Positions 27,901 to 38,329 of a stretch of DNA of 64,000 nucleotides are shown piece after piece (the stretch's first letter is position 1; each line of letters opens with the position of its first letter). Origin of the DNA: Ianthella basta (Eukaryota; Porifera; Demospongiae; Verongiida; Ianthellidae); contig OZ025874.1 in assembly GCA_964019415.1 (NCBI GenBank), positions 7,548,592-7,612,591 on the forward strand, written 5' to 3'. A program made the position numbers and the translations under genes. The notes under the pieces were generated by a model. That model saw nothing but the letters and a program-made list of their open reading frames with translations, made no database searches and was not told where the DNA came from.

Positions 27901-30900
27901 AACTTCAGCTGGTGCTTAAGGGCTTGAGAAGAGCTAAACCACAGACAAGGGATTCCTGCCTCCCTGTCACACCGCTCATTTTGCACAGAATAAAGAAGGT
28001 GCTAGATGAGGCTCCTGGCAAGTTTAACAACACTAGCTGAATGCCTGCCCTACGGGCAGGTTCCCTGCTTATCGCAAGCCAGTGAGTCGGTACCTTGCCA
28101 GTTTTGAACTATCTGCACAGGTAGCAACGGAGGCTGGCTGCTATAACGACGGTAGAGTTCAATTCAAACGTTTGCCTACAACGAATAAGATCTTCCGTAA
28201 CCGGAAGTCCCGGAAACCAATAATTAAAAATGGCGTCTCGGCCCGCGGGAAAAAAGGAAGCGCTTTCTTCGGATGCAGGGAAGCTAGGTGAACGGCACCC
28301 CTCTAAGCTCATGTCCCCCCACTCCCTTAACTGGCATGGCTTTATCAAGTACACCAATGACCGGTAGTGGAAGGGCCGGTCGATAATGTTTAAAATGGCG
28401 TATCGGCCCGCGGAGAATTGACGAAGGACATCTCCCTTTTCGGACGCAAGGCAGCTAGGCTAACGGCACCCCGCTAAGAACATGGCCCCCGAGTCCATCA
28501 ACTGGCACGGAGCGTCTCGAGCCGATTCTCGGGAAGGCGCCGATTTTATGGCTGAACAAACATACATAAAAATTCTACATCCCGTGAATTATAGTAGGAT
28601 AATGCTCTGGGCAGCCTGCTGCCTCATTTTTGCCTTCTTATGGCCAGGAGAGATGACAGTACCAACAGTGAGCAGTTTCGACCCCAGTCGGCACTTGACT
28701 CCGAAAGACATTGCGATGGATAGTGTGCTACATCCTAATCACATTCAGCTTCTCATCGAAGGATCCAAAATGGATCAGACGCGCCAGTGTGTTAGGCTGT
28801 ATGTAGGGAGGGCAAACAATGATCTTTGCCCAGTGGCAGCTATGCTGACTTATTTGGTGTGCCGGGGTTTGGATGATGGGCCACTGTTCCGAACGAAAGA
28901 TGGTCAGCCTCTCACTAGAAGCAAACTGGTAGATCTTCTTCGTTCAACATTGTCAGCAGCAGGCATAGACCCAGCAAGGTACTCCGGCCACTCATTTCGT
29001 ATAGGTGCTGCAACAACAGCGGCAGCACACAGGATAAATGATTCTACCATCCAAACTCTCGGACGATGGACCAGTGGGTCATTTTTACGGTATATTCGGA
29101 TTCCCCGGCACGAACTGGCTCAGTTATCCACTACCTTGGGTCAGTCGGGGCACCAGTAACTTTGATGTGTCACCAACTAGTTTAACACTGCTCCCTTGTA
29201 TTCGCACATTAATTATATGCATGGTGAGGCCTGTTGGGGTAAAGTATCAGCAAATAGCACGTTATTAGTTAATTTTGTTTCAGAGATGTATTACGTGGTT
29301 GCATGGTAACAGGTTTTCAGCGCAATGTATTTGTGTTGAAGGTCCCAGTTGGGTTCTTTGTAAGGTGCTTGTAGTGTATTGATTGTGTTCATTAATATCT
29401 TCAGCAATGGCACATCAGTAACTGGGTAACATCAATGGAATCTATTCTAGGTGTAGTATATAGATATAGGTAACATTATATAGATAGATATATACGTAGC
29501 ATTGTAATAATACAACAACCTTGGGAGGAAGAATCACAATAGTGATTAGTTTGAGACTTGGGGGTTCCCCAAAGTTATGGGAATGAGTGACGATCACATG
29601 GCAAGCATGTACTAGGCGAATGACCAAATAGGGCAGAGCCTAAGCTGCCTGAGCAGAGCCTTGGTTGCCCGCGGCAACTCTCACAGTAAGGTCTTGGTTG
29701 CTCGTGGCAACCCTCACAGTAAAACCTTGGTTGCCAGTGGCAATCCTCACAGTGAGGCCTTGGTTGCCCGTGGCAACCGTAGCAGTAAGGTCTCTATTGC
29801 CTGCGGCAACCCTACCAAGATAACCTTAGTTGCCTGTGGCAACTGTAGCTGTAAGGTCTCAGTGCCCATGGCAACTACCATGGGAAGGCAAGTTGCAATT
29901 CATAGGTTGCCAGGGGGCACTCAGACATAGCATGGTTGGCAGGCAAGATCAACCCTTAAGAGTATGGTGGGTGGACTTACTACCTCCACCTACCAAGCGG
30001 TTGGGAGGAGACAGCCATATCCTCCCAACATGTGATTGACGTGTCCTTGCACTCATGATTCGCCAAATGATATAGGTGTAGTTTAGGCCTTAAGGGTAGA
30101 ATATGTTCAGGTCTTATCAATAGTCAAGGACGCAGCAAGGGGTTAATCCCGAGTTAACATCACTGGGAATATGGCATCCCCCAGGGATTTAGGCATCCAC
30201 TACAAACATTGGACATCTGGCACTCCCGAGTTAACATCACTGGGGAATATGGCATCCCCACCAGGGATTTAGGCATCCCCTACAAACATTGGGCATCTGG
30301 CTCTCCCGAGTTAACATCACTGGGGAATATGGCATCCACCAGGGATTTAGGCATCCCCTACAAATATTGGCCTGCCCCAGGTCAGTATTGTCACTCTGCT
30401 GAAGCACTTTCCCCCCATCCCTTGGGCACAGCTTTGGTGGTATAAATCCCCACACCAACCAGTGGGAACACCAACCTAAGGGTGGGTAGCAGAGGCAGAT
30501 TACTACAGGCCTAACCAATGCCCTACTCTTGGGGCTTCATCTGGCAGGACAATCCCCACCAGGTGACCAGGGGTGTCCCGAGGTGGGGGGGGGTAGGGAC
30601 GACAATTGATAGGTGCACTAATAATCATAACCAAAATCATGTGCCTTAGTCTTGAGAAACAGATGACAAAGTAATGCATTAAAACCAAAAGCACACTTGG
30701 TACACACTAGTATGTACATGAGGGAGGGTGTACCTGCAATAGCTGGGACCAGGAACGTCCTCTTCAGCTCATCGCTCCCGAACTTAGCCAACGCCGGAGT
30801 CGACATGTCCGTCTGCACGCCGATGGCCATTGGCACAGATCCACATCTGATGTGGCCAAGCTCCTCCGCTATGGCAACTGAGTAGGAGAGGTCCAATCCC

Positions 30901-31190
30901 ATCCCGCCATATTCTTCTTGCACCGTAGGCCCCAGGAATCCGTTCTTTCCGAGGTTCTTGAAGACGTCGTGCGCGGGAAACAGTTCCTCGTCTTCCCATT
31001 TGTTTACATGGGGGTTGATGTCATTATCAATAAGCTTTCTGAGCGACTCGCGAAGGCGTTTGTGCTCCTCACTGTAGATCGACTCTTCCTCCACAGGAAC
31101 AGTAGAAAGAGAACGCCAACTTCCCCGAAGGAGGGCCGGGTTACGCGCGTCTCGTAGGGTCTTCGTGCAAATGCTTCGGAAAGCTGCCAT
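21980..31190 (-). CDS. Acyl-CoA dehydrogenase, LCAD/IVD-type active site, mitochondrial
   Basis: A flavoprotein of fatty acid or branched-chain acyl-CoA oxidation. Four minus-strand exons, all joined in phase 1: 31190-30734, 23808-23404, 23275-23114, 22218-21980, giving 420 residues. The N-terminus (MAAFRSICTKTLRDARNPALLR) looks like a mitochondrial presequence; an ATG at 31220 is an alternative. Marks: EEYGGMGLDLSYSVAIAEELG; VSEVGSGSDVASIKT (FAD-site pattern); INGGKMWTTSGAQADW; ERLWGA; IEETIEYTRERKAFGRS; FWGGMGYMHESEVTRMYRD. The usual YEGT catalytic Glu of MCAD/SCAD is replaced (IGAGADEVM), while EET before RKAFG supplies a Glu as in LCAD and isovaleryl-CoA dehydrogenase. It most resembles the ACDH-6/LCAD-like group, but the substrate cannot be read from sequence. 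Intron 1 is about 6.9 kb because a retrotransposon sits in it; the other introns are short. Confidence 0.9.
22222..22462. repeat. G/A-only purine tract in acyl-CoA dehydrogenase intron 3
   Basis: About 240 bp of GGGAGGGGAGG-type sequence, almost without pyrimidines on the plus strand. It lies just outside the last exon (acceptor at 22219-22221). On the gene's own strand it is C/T-rich, an extreme polypyrimidine tract. Confidence 0.93.
23977..24060. mobile_element. 84-bp MITE with 9-bp target-site duplication
   Basis: Terminal inverted repeats TAGTCTCGCATAGCCAGCCCC (left) and GGGGCTGGCTACATGAGACTA (right). It is flanked on both sides by the same nine bases, GTGAACACT (23968-23976 and 24061-24069). 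A 9-bp duplication is typical of Mutator-like transposons. A shorter relative with the same ends is at 50124-50171. Confidence 0.88.
24119..24341. repeat. Left terminal repeat of the DIRS-like element
   Basis: About 2.8 tandem copies of a 79-80 bp unit beginning CTGGGGAATATGGCATCCCC and ending CCCGAGTTAACATCA. The units share GGCATCCCC twice internally. Confidence 0.9.
24524..25117 (+). pseudogene. Gag-like ORF of the DIRS-like element
   Basis: An open frame of 197 residues starting MTLNPGDSLDRGDEAAA, followed by a Pro/Thr/Ser-rich middle and a poly-Gly run caused by a (G)n tract at about 24742-24760. It ends at a TAG; further Gag-like sequence follows in other frames. Around 25557-25632 the motif CMRWNYNFKGC...CKYRHVC is a CCCH zinc finger of the type found in Gag proteins of tyrosine-recombinase retrotransposons. 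Confidence 0.65.
25729..27690 (+). pseudogene. Reverse transcriptase-RNase H of the DIRS-like element
   Basis: RT blocks in the first frame (to 26682): GVIPKGSRVGEWRLILDLS, LLAKVDVAHAFRNILVHP and LCLPFGLRSSPMLF. The catalytic YVDD box follows at about 26685 in another frame, so there is a frameshift right before it. RNase H pieces follow: WGSWGCGAVW near 27190, SIAAKELVPIAAA near 27270 and RCDN at 27350. The next frame has LLRCVHFSCAVYDFQLRAEHLPGHWDVIADSVSRNN, here given as its two ends LLRCVHF and DVIADSVSRNN (27411-27535), typical of the RNase H end in this group. Confidence 0.8.
27610..29159 (+). pseudogene. Tyrosine recombinase of the DIRS-like element, interrupted
   Basis: The N-terminal part is read in pieces from 27610 to 28040 (SASTMRSYTTGP, RSYLSAVRHMHIAQGWGDP, LVLKGLRRA, PVTPLILHRIKKVLDE). 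The catalytic part resumes at about 28592 (IMLWAACCLIFAFLWPGEMT) and ends with SGHSFRIGAATTAA and LGRWTSGSFLRYIR. The HxxR and the C-terminal Tyr are present. The first catalytic Arg, expected in FLRxGEM, is Trp here, which should kill activity. About 550 bp of unrelated sequence separates the two halves. Confidence 0.8.
28226..28510. repeat. Tandem duplication inside the insert that splits the recombinase
   Basis: Two imperfect copies, about 28226-28345 and 28391-28510, each begin AAAATGGCGT.TCGGCCCGCGG and end near AACTGGCA(T/C)GG. Each contains GAAGCTAGG/GGCAGCTAGG and CGGCACCCC. The first copy could encode MASRPAGKK..., the second is broken. Neither resembles the surrounding retroelement. 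Confidence 0.7.
29655..29885. repeat. ~36-bp tandem repeat with embedded palindrome
   Basis: Six to seven units each contain GGTTGCC-N-GTGGCAAC, a short inverted repeat with odd central bases, spaced by TCACAGTAAGGTCTT-like linkers. It lies in the 3' untranslated part of the DIRS-like element, before its right terminal repeat. Related GGTTGCCACTGG units appear singly at 51603-51735. Confidence 0.85.
30149..30370. repeat. Right terminal repeat of the DIRS-like element
   Basis: Same 79-80 bp unit as 24119-24341 and in the same orientation, about 2.8 copies, last unit ending ACAAATATTGG. Confidence 0.9.
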
Positions 31191-33685
31191 TTTAAAGGTC
31201 ACGAGGCATGGACAAGCCACACCCCCTAAGGCATCAATCCCCTGATCCCTACTAGCTAGCTATGTGAACGGTGTGAGCTATTCATCGGTCTATAGCTAAT
31301 GAATAGCTAGCTAGACACGTACATGCACAACTGAGGGCATGCAGGCAAGCATTTTGTAGCTAGCTAGCTAGCTAGCTACAGTGTTATCAGTTGATTGTAC
31401 AGACAAGCCATTCAGATGGCAACACTGCCCATGAAGCCAGTTACATTTGAAGAATAACCAGCAGGTCATATAAACAGCATATGTAGTTAACACTGAGTCA
31501 CACATGGTGCACAATGTAATGTGACATGCAACTGGCTACAGATCAAGTCATTGTCCACTCAGCTATCGTTAGCTAGCTAGCCTTCTGTTGCCAACATGCA
31601 CACTATAATTTTATATAGCTATACCCTAAGTGTATAGCTAGTATAAGAATTCTGAAAGTGCTATAGGACCTAAAGTATTTAATGGTTCACTTGGAACAAT
31701 ATTCCACATGAGCAGACATGACATTTCAGCCTTAGCTATGTGTCTGCAGTCAAGGGCAGTGCATGGAATAGGGGGCCTATATATGGGACTGTATCCTGTC
31801 CTTCCAATAGTTTCTGATCCAGAGAGCGTGCAGTGGCCATATGCTTGACTGGCTTTGTCACCAAGCAGCCTCGAGCTCTCAGCCAGACTGCGTCATGCTC
31901 CATCACCACTGCCCGCATGCAGGTGCTATTCTCTGACTGGTATGTGTTTCCCTCCATTTGTGCAGTGTTTGGTTGATAACTGCACTGCCAATAAGCAGTA
32001 CATTGCACCATTCACGCCCTATAATGAACAACAGCAGCTGAACCATAATATTAATATATATTATACTTTATCTACAATGTTTCTATTATATGCATGTACT
32101 CATAACAGTGTCTAATTGCATGGGCTTGCTCCCTATAGTGCTTCTGTTTTGCACGTGCGCACTTTAATGCTGATATTGATGTGATATATAGACTGAAAAT
32201 ACAATATATTCTATAGGACAATTATGATCCATGCATGGCCACTTCTGCCCATGCACATGTACAGCAAAGATGTTAACTCTAAAATGAGTTAGCCTGAAGA
32301 CACTTTCCAATGGCATTTTGTCCATATGCATGAAGCGGAAGAAATAAATCACAGCACCAACTGCACAGTATAAATACACACAACATATGTAGGCAGCAAA
32401 CTAAAATTTAAGCCATGCCATGCTGTGCATACGTATGCCTTATAGTGCATGCACACTATATCTTATACCTCACCATTAAGCTGCATATATTTTATGTGGA
32501 ACATATACATTTAGCCCTTTATCACCATAACCATGTGCACAAACGTCTTATATAGAAGCGAAGCTAGGATTAATTGGGTGGGTGGAGAGAGGAATGATGT
32601 GGGGTGGGGAGTCAGGAAGTGGTCAGTGTTAGCAAATGACTGCCAGTCTGGACAAAATTGATGCTAAAACCTTACTGAATGTAAAGGGCATTCTTCGGGT
32701 GTGAGGAATGCACTACAAAGGAAGTTTAGTCATGACATCGTGCACGTAGGTGTGTGTATTTGGCTTCGGTATAATTATATAGCTATTTACTTGTAGCTAG
32801 GTGGGAGTGTATTTAAGTGTATAGAGCTACTGCATGCCAATGAATCTGCTGGTGTGTCCCTTGCAGCAACAGCATTCCAATCCTGTCCAACATGCATCCT
32901 TATAGTGGACATTGTATAGAGGAGCTTGAATAGAGCTATATAGGACTGGCTAAGACCTAAAGTAACTAGGAATACGTGATGTGCATAAGAATGCCTTGCT
33001 GCATATTCATCCGTGATAGGCGACAGCAACTGAAAGCGAAGCATGTCAGACCTCGAAGCTTAGCTGCCTGCTGTGTCCTCTGTTTCAGCAGCATGCAATG
33101 TGCTGTGCCTACGTGGACCTGTGGAGTTTAACCCTATAGAGGCCCACTGGTGAACCATTTCCTCAGCTCTACAGCGCTGCTTCCAAAGACACTCGGCTGC
33201 TAAGCGCACTTCCCTCTGCTCTGGAGTCTCGCTAGCTCTGCTTCGCTCATGCCCTTTCTTGGAGTAATTACATCGCATGTACGACAGCAATTGCAACAGT
33301 GCATGCATGCATGCATGTGTATATATTTGTTATGGGCTATACCAGCTTCTTACTGGAAAGTGTAATTAAGGTATAAGAGTTCATTAATGAGTGTGCTGTA
33401 TAGTACTTTAATGAGTCCCTCTTAATTGCATGCAGGAGGACTTGACATCCCATGCATGCATTGTGCTAGCCGAGTTTACTGCTGAGGAAAAGGCCTTTTT
33501 ATGGCTATCAAACTCACCTTGCATATATAATCAATCATTGTTAGAGTGCACCACACCAGGAGGTGCTATGGGACACAGATAGGCCTAGGTCCAATGTAGC
33601 ACTAACACAATGGTACACAGACTGAACATGGACATGTGAAGGACATAATTATGCATATGTTTATAGTTATATCAATCTGCAACTG
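31191..33685. other. Intergenic, AT-rich, with a possible decayed transposon fragment
   Basis: There are many short AGCTAGCT and TATATA runs and no supported gene. On the minus strand 33308-33060 encodes a short frame with ERSRASETPEQREVRLAAE, a repeat type (ETPEQREARLA) common in invertebrate mobile-element proteins. It is too short to assign. The region around 33330-33530 is duplicated at 38728-38925. Confidence 0.4.
33330..33530. repeat. Segmental duplication, copy 1 (pair with 38728-38925)
   Basis: Shares ordered blocks with 38728-38925: ATACCAGCTTCT, TACTGGAAAGTG, GCAGGAGGACTTG, CATCCCATG and GGTTATCAAACTCACCTTGC (with one change). Each copy precedes a member of the dispanin-like cluster. 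Confidence 0.8.
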
Positions 33686-33985
33686 TCATTACTTGTGGTA
33701 ATGATGAGACACTCTTGTGATACTGCATGCATGGAGCAAGTCACGATCTCCGATTTCCATTTAATGACTCTGGCTTTAGGTGTTGCCTGTGCTCAGATCA
33801 GGCCCATGCGCATCCTGTGCCAAGTGCACCGGAAGAGGGATTATATGAATCTAATTACAGTAGGGCGTGCGTGTGTATTTAAACAGGTGTCCGCGTGCAC
33901 TGCGGTCGACAAGTAGCGCGCAGCCCAAGTCGTAAGCCCGTTGTCGATCAACCACTACTCCTCTCACGTTACGTACAGCTCCAAA
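33686..33985 (+). promoter_or_regulatory. Promoter region of dispanin-like gene A
   Basis: Nearly the same 300 bp stands before gene B (about 41205-41532). TATTTAAA at 33876-33883 is 103 nt before the start codon and is followed in both by AACAGGTGTCCGCGT. A 5' UTR block ending CACGTTACGTACAGCTCC lies directly before the ATG. Conservation of the whole block between A and B argues for shared control, or simply recent duplication. Confidence 0.6.
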
Positions 33986-34994
33986 ATGACTACTTACTCA
34001 GACAGTAAGTCGCTGAGTCTATGTCGGGGGGTAGCTATGACATCATTCACTGCCGCTGTCTGTGATACGTAGCTAGCTAGCTACTTACCCGTCCTCCCTT
34101 TCATTCGTCCAGCCGCTCCAATAATGATGCACCAAGGGGGCGCTGAAATGGGACTTGGCCCCATTCCTGTGCCGACACAAGAGCCAATGCCAGGAGTCGA
34201 CTTCTCTAGCACTGATTTGGTAAGTCGCGATCGTGAGGAACGATCACAAGGGGTACATAGTTTTCGGCATCAAATACCCATACGAATTGCTCCAGCCCAG
34301 CAACACCGTTATAGACTGACAGTTGTGTATACCTTTCCACACTGCAGATGCTCATTCGCTCGAAAGGACAGAACTCACTCATTCTGTCCATTGTCTCCTT
34401 CATCGGTTGCTTCTTTTGTTCCACTTGCTCCGTATTCTGCCTCATCCCAGCCATGTTACTTGCTGCCAAGGTATGGCCCATGCATTAATTGTACACAGCA
34501 CCTCTCTATTTATAACAATTACACATTTCTTTCATTACTAATTCTTTAGTAATATCTGTAGACATATTTTGATATTATTTTTTTTCTATTCTCCATGCAC
34601 CCATGATCAGAGATAGTTGCTCAAGCAGCATTACCTTGAGCAACTATATCATGCATTAATTGTCATGCATGCATGTACATTTATGAGTTTGCACATGCAT
34701 ACAAATACATGTATAGCACAGTTTTCCTCTCACTACAGCAGCTATATATAGTTTATCTTAACTTAATTTCCTTTCTTATGCTTTAGTTTCATTGTTTTCT
34801 ATTTTCTATCCTCCACACAGAGTCGTGTGTCTGCTGAGAAGAAGGACTACTATGAGAGCAAGCTCATGCTTCACTGGTCCTACGTCTGCACCTTAGCCGG
34901 TTGCTTTATTGGTGGAGTGGTTCTGGTTGGCATCATTATTTTGATCATCTTTTCAGCGGCTAGTTCAGCAAGTGCAGCTAGTGCAGCCAGGTGA
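33986..34994 (+). CDS. CD225/dispanin-like two-TM protein, copy A
   Basis: Four exons: 33986-34004, 34113-34219, 34348-34470, 34821-34994 (140 residues; phases 1, 0, 0). The N-terminal ~40 residues are hydrophilic and Met/Pro-rich (MTTYSDTAPIMMHQ...). TM1 lies in exon 3 (SLILSIVSFIGCFFCSTCSV), followed by IPAMLLAAK. Exon 4 begins SRVSAEKKDYYESKLMLHWS and continues into TM2 (GCFIGGVVLVGIIILIIF), then a Ser/Ala tail. The layout TM1 - short (I)PA..AAKSR loop with a Lys-rich, DY..A/S..A stretch - TM2 matches the CD225 domain of dispanins/IFITM proteins, including Cys residues beside TM1 that are palmitoylated in IFITMs. Cellular role unknown; family assignment is by eye. Confidence 0.72.
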
Positions 34995-35760
34995 TATTGA
35001 TACGGCAGCCATTCCATACAACATATAGCAGTAACAGTATTCATCTCTCTGTAACTATGTAGTCACCCGCAGGAAGTATTAGATAACCATAACTGTACTC
35101 CCATGTATACAATGTATCACCACCTATATGTGCCATTAGAAGACATAGTCATAATTATTATATGCATACAGTATAATAATGCAATGCAGAGTGCACTGTA
35201 CACAGTGAAGTTGAGATATAGAAGTATTATTGACCATAATCGTGCATGGAATAACCTGCGCCAAATTAAATCTTACACTATAATCATATATTCAGACATT
35301 CAGAACCCCATGCACATGCATGCGCCCTATACACAGTCGCAGTGCATGACCTGTGCATCTTGTAATGCTTGCAATTGTTGGTATGCAAAAACAACATATG
35401 CTCACATCCCCCGGGCATATACTAGCTTGGCTTTGAAATATGTAAACTGCTCCACGCATGCATGGTATATAATCATGTGGACAGTCATGCTTATATGTGG
35501 TAGGCAGGCACGGCTGTTTCGAGGCGGCAACTTAGTTTTCGGAAATGGAAAATTGGGAATGGGAATGGGAATACGTGTACAACGCCTGTCGTCGATGTCG
35601 GCCAGTTACTGCCTTTCTCCCAGGCCATCTTCGCTGCCAAGGCGGACGGAACTCTGCATCTGCATAGATCTGACCCAGTAGAGGTGATCTGTGCTCTCAA
35701 AAGTGTGGAACATGGCTTTACGTTACGAAACTAGCCAGTTTCCCCGCAAAGGTTTAAATG
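34995..35760. other. Spacer after gene A
   Basis: No exon supported. An open frame at 35103-35681 has no recognisable domain and no coding signature I trust. Confidence 0.5.
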
Positions 35761-37808
35761 GCTCGTAGCGTAGTTCTGCGGGTTTTCCCGCCAGTGAGCT
35801 ATGTCTTTTGTGATAGCCAAGGGAGTGTAGAACTAGGCGATACAGAGCCTGTTCTGCTGCGCGCCAAACGTTTGGCGAAATACGCGGTTGTAATGTAGTA
35901 TGTTCTGCCATTTGCATTTGCTTTGCGCAATTATCATATTAGCTATGCACTCTGACTTTCTCACATTTCCACAGTCAACTCCATAAAATTTACATTCATC
36001 TGTACATGTGCAAATCGAGTTTGCTCTTCATGTATATGTAACCATATGTTTAGCTGTGCAGCAGCCGGTACAGCAGTTAGCTATGTGTGTAGCTGCCATT
36101 GCTTCTTGAAATCAAAGATGACATAGCTATAAGCAACTGAGCTAGCTAATTTTTGTCTGTAAACGCTGACAGCATGACATACATATGTAAATGACATAAT
36201 CAGGCAATCAGCATATAACTGTGGAAAATACAGATGTTCAAAATACATGAGTATTAATGAATGCAGCTGTGTTTCATAGTAGGGTAGTCAGTTCTAAAAT
36301 ACATAAATTGCTAATTCTGATTGAAGTTTTGTAGCTACCAGTCTCTCTCTTGTTCCCTCCCTCTATCTATGTGTATGGTGCACTCAAGTCCTTTCATACC
36401 CCTCTCAGACTGGAGGTGCCACCATATGTTGTCACAAATTCATGACCTAATGACTGATCTTCTCACCGATGTCAGCCATGATGTCAATGTAGAGCCCTGC
36501 TTGCAACCCCTTTCCAGTGAAATATTCACCTGTAGCACAGCAACAGAAGACAACTCGAGGCTAGCCATTGCAGCAAGTGCATTCTGCTGTGGAAGATTGA
36601 GAGAGCATTTTTCAATGTAAGGGTAATTAACCTTTTTGTCCCCTCAAACCAGACACCACAGATGACTTCTTGCTACTGATGCCTCAAGTGTAAGAAGAGG
36701 CAGAAGTACGATCAGTGAGTTTGAGAAGTTGAACACGCATCCTTAAATTTGTCCCACTGGTGATGTCCTGTGTTTCTCAGAAGGCTCACTGTACTGTCGT
36801 CAGAGAAGAACCCTATCAACTACAGCACAGTCATAGAACTCTTGAGATTCTACCTCAACCTCGCCCTACTGCGACCCTCGATCGTGTGTTTCCACAGCAG
36901 CAGATCATCTGCATGCCACCCAAATTACTTGAACTAGGAATTGCAGATCTGGTCATGACAGAGGGCCAGATCAGACGATGCTAACTGTCTTAACTGTCTT
37001 CACAAGCATCCGCCATTATCATTATTTTTTACTGTTATTGCTATAATTGTGTACGTTGTTGCATTGGATTCTTTATTTTGGTTTACTCGTTACCTATGTG
37101 CGTATTATATAAGTATTTGATTGTTTGCATGATTTGATTGTAAACATCTGATTGTTTTAATGACTTCATATATTATTATTGTATTATTATAATACTGATT
37201 GGGGGACCAATATGTTAATAATTAATAGAATACAATTTAGCACAATATTATATCAATGGTGTGTGCAAATATGCATGCATATTCACATGTATGACTGCAT
37301 AATTATGTAGTATAATGTTCGGGTATTAGTCTTAGACTAGTGACATACAAAACTGCCTATCATCTGCCAACTGCAGCCTTTTCATCAAACCTACACCTGA
37401 CAACATATAGATCGATGCACATGAAAGATCAATGTAAGGCATGTATATATTATATATGCAACAGGATGAATATAACGTATAACATTGATCATCGCAATAC
37501 GTATATTATATGAAGTCCATGCCATGCAACAGAATTTCAATTTTAAAGTGTAAAATTATATGTGACATGCATGTCCATACACATAGAAGATCTTCCCATC
37601 ATATTCAAATTCTATGACAGCTATCAAGTAGGCCTGCCTGATTGAATTCAAATGCAAATGGCAGAACATGCTACATTACAAACGCGTATTTCGCCAAATG
37701 TTTAGCGCGCAGCAGAACAGGCTCTGTATCGCCTAGTTCTACACTCCCTTGGCTATCACACAAGACATAGCTAACTGCCGGGAAAACCCGCAGAACTACG
37801 CTACGAGC
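35761..37808. mobile_element. 2.05-kb element with ~160-bp terminal inverted repeats
   Basis: Left end 35761-35930 starts GCTCGTAGCGTAGTTCTGCG; right end 37652-37808 is its near-perfect reverse complement, ending CGCAGAACTACGCTACGAGC. TTTAA lies just outside both ends and may be the target duplication. The interior has no transposase frame that I can see, but carries a LINE remnant. It looks like a non-autonomous DNA transposon or foldback element. Confidence 0.75.
36410..36960 (+). pseudogene. LINE remnant inside the TIR element
   Basis: Decayed C-terminal part of the same LINE family as 57708-61162. Around 36460-36600 the frame reads DLMTDLLTDVSHDVNVEPCLQPL and, further on, NSRLAIAASAF, against TANLLSEVCHGVRTEPDLQLL and NARLDIRAQGF in the fuller copy. 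After 36715 EVEHASLN and LRFYLNLALLRPSIVC echo EVEHGSFTP and CRISFSL. Several frames are needed. Confidence 0.65.
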
Positions 37809-38329
37809 AATTTAATCAACGCGACCAATAGTCGATATTTTCACACTGGGAAAGAGTAATCCACAAGTTTGAATGCAAATACCGCTTACTTTTGGTCACC
37901 TCTATCCATGCAAAGGGTTTCACTTTCCTTGCATGAGTTTTCGTGCAGTAAAGCGTTGAGATTCCTTTGCATAGCTTTCCTCGAGAAAAACTCGTGCGCG
38001 CCCTTCTGGTTTCCAAACCAAACCTAAGCTGCCGCCATTTATATATGGGAAACAGCCGTGCAGGTGCATGGAGCATGCTTGGTATTTGCTTATCGGTCAA
38101 CACACACACACACATACCTGTTGGGCAGTACTATTCCTATTCATACCACGTAACAGTATAGTATGTGGGGATGTTGGTGACAGCTGTATAGATTACGTTA
38201 ACGTTGTCATGGATACATTAGTGAGTCCACTTGCACACAGGAAGATGTGCATGGTATATATGTATCCCATGCACTGCCTCATGGCTACCAACCCATCTCC
38301 TTCATCCAGCTGTACCAATTTGAAATTAA
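37809..38329. other. Spacer, no gene seen
   Basis: Contains a short CA run (38101-38113). No exon of the dispanin-like family is recognisable here. Confidence 0.5.

Larger units (their letters stand above)
24119..30370 (+). mobile_element. DIRS/Ngaro-like tyrosine-recombinase retrotransposon, decayed
   Basis: A 6.25-kb element in intron 1 of the acyl-CoA dehydrogenase, opposite to that gene. Both ends carry about 220 bp of the same 79-80 bp tandem unit in the same orientation. Between them, in order: a Gag-like frame, a CCCH-type zinc motif, reverse transcriptase, RNase H and a tyrosine recombinase. That order with no integrase (DDE) and no protease is the mark of the DIRS order; no methyltransferase domain was seen, which favours Ngaro-like. 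Multiple frameshifts and a split recombinase show it is no longer active. Confidence 0.85.
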
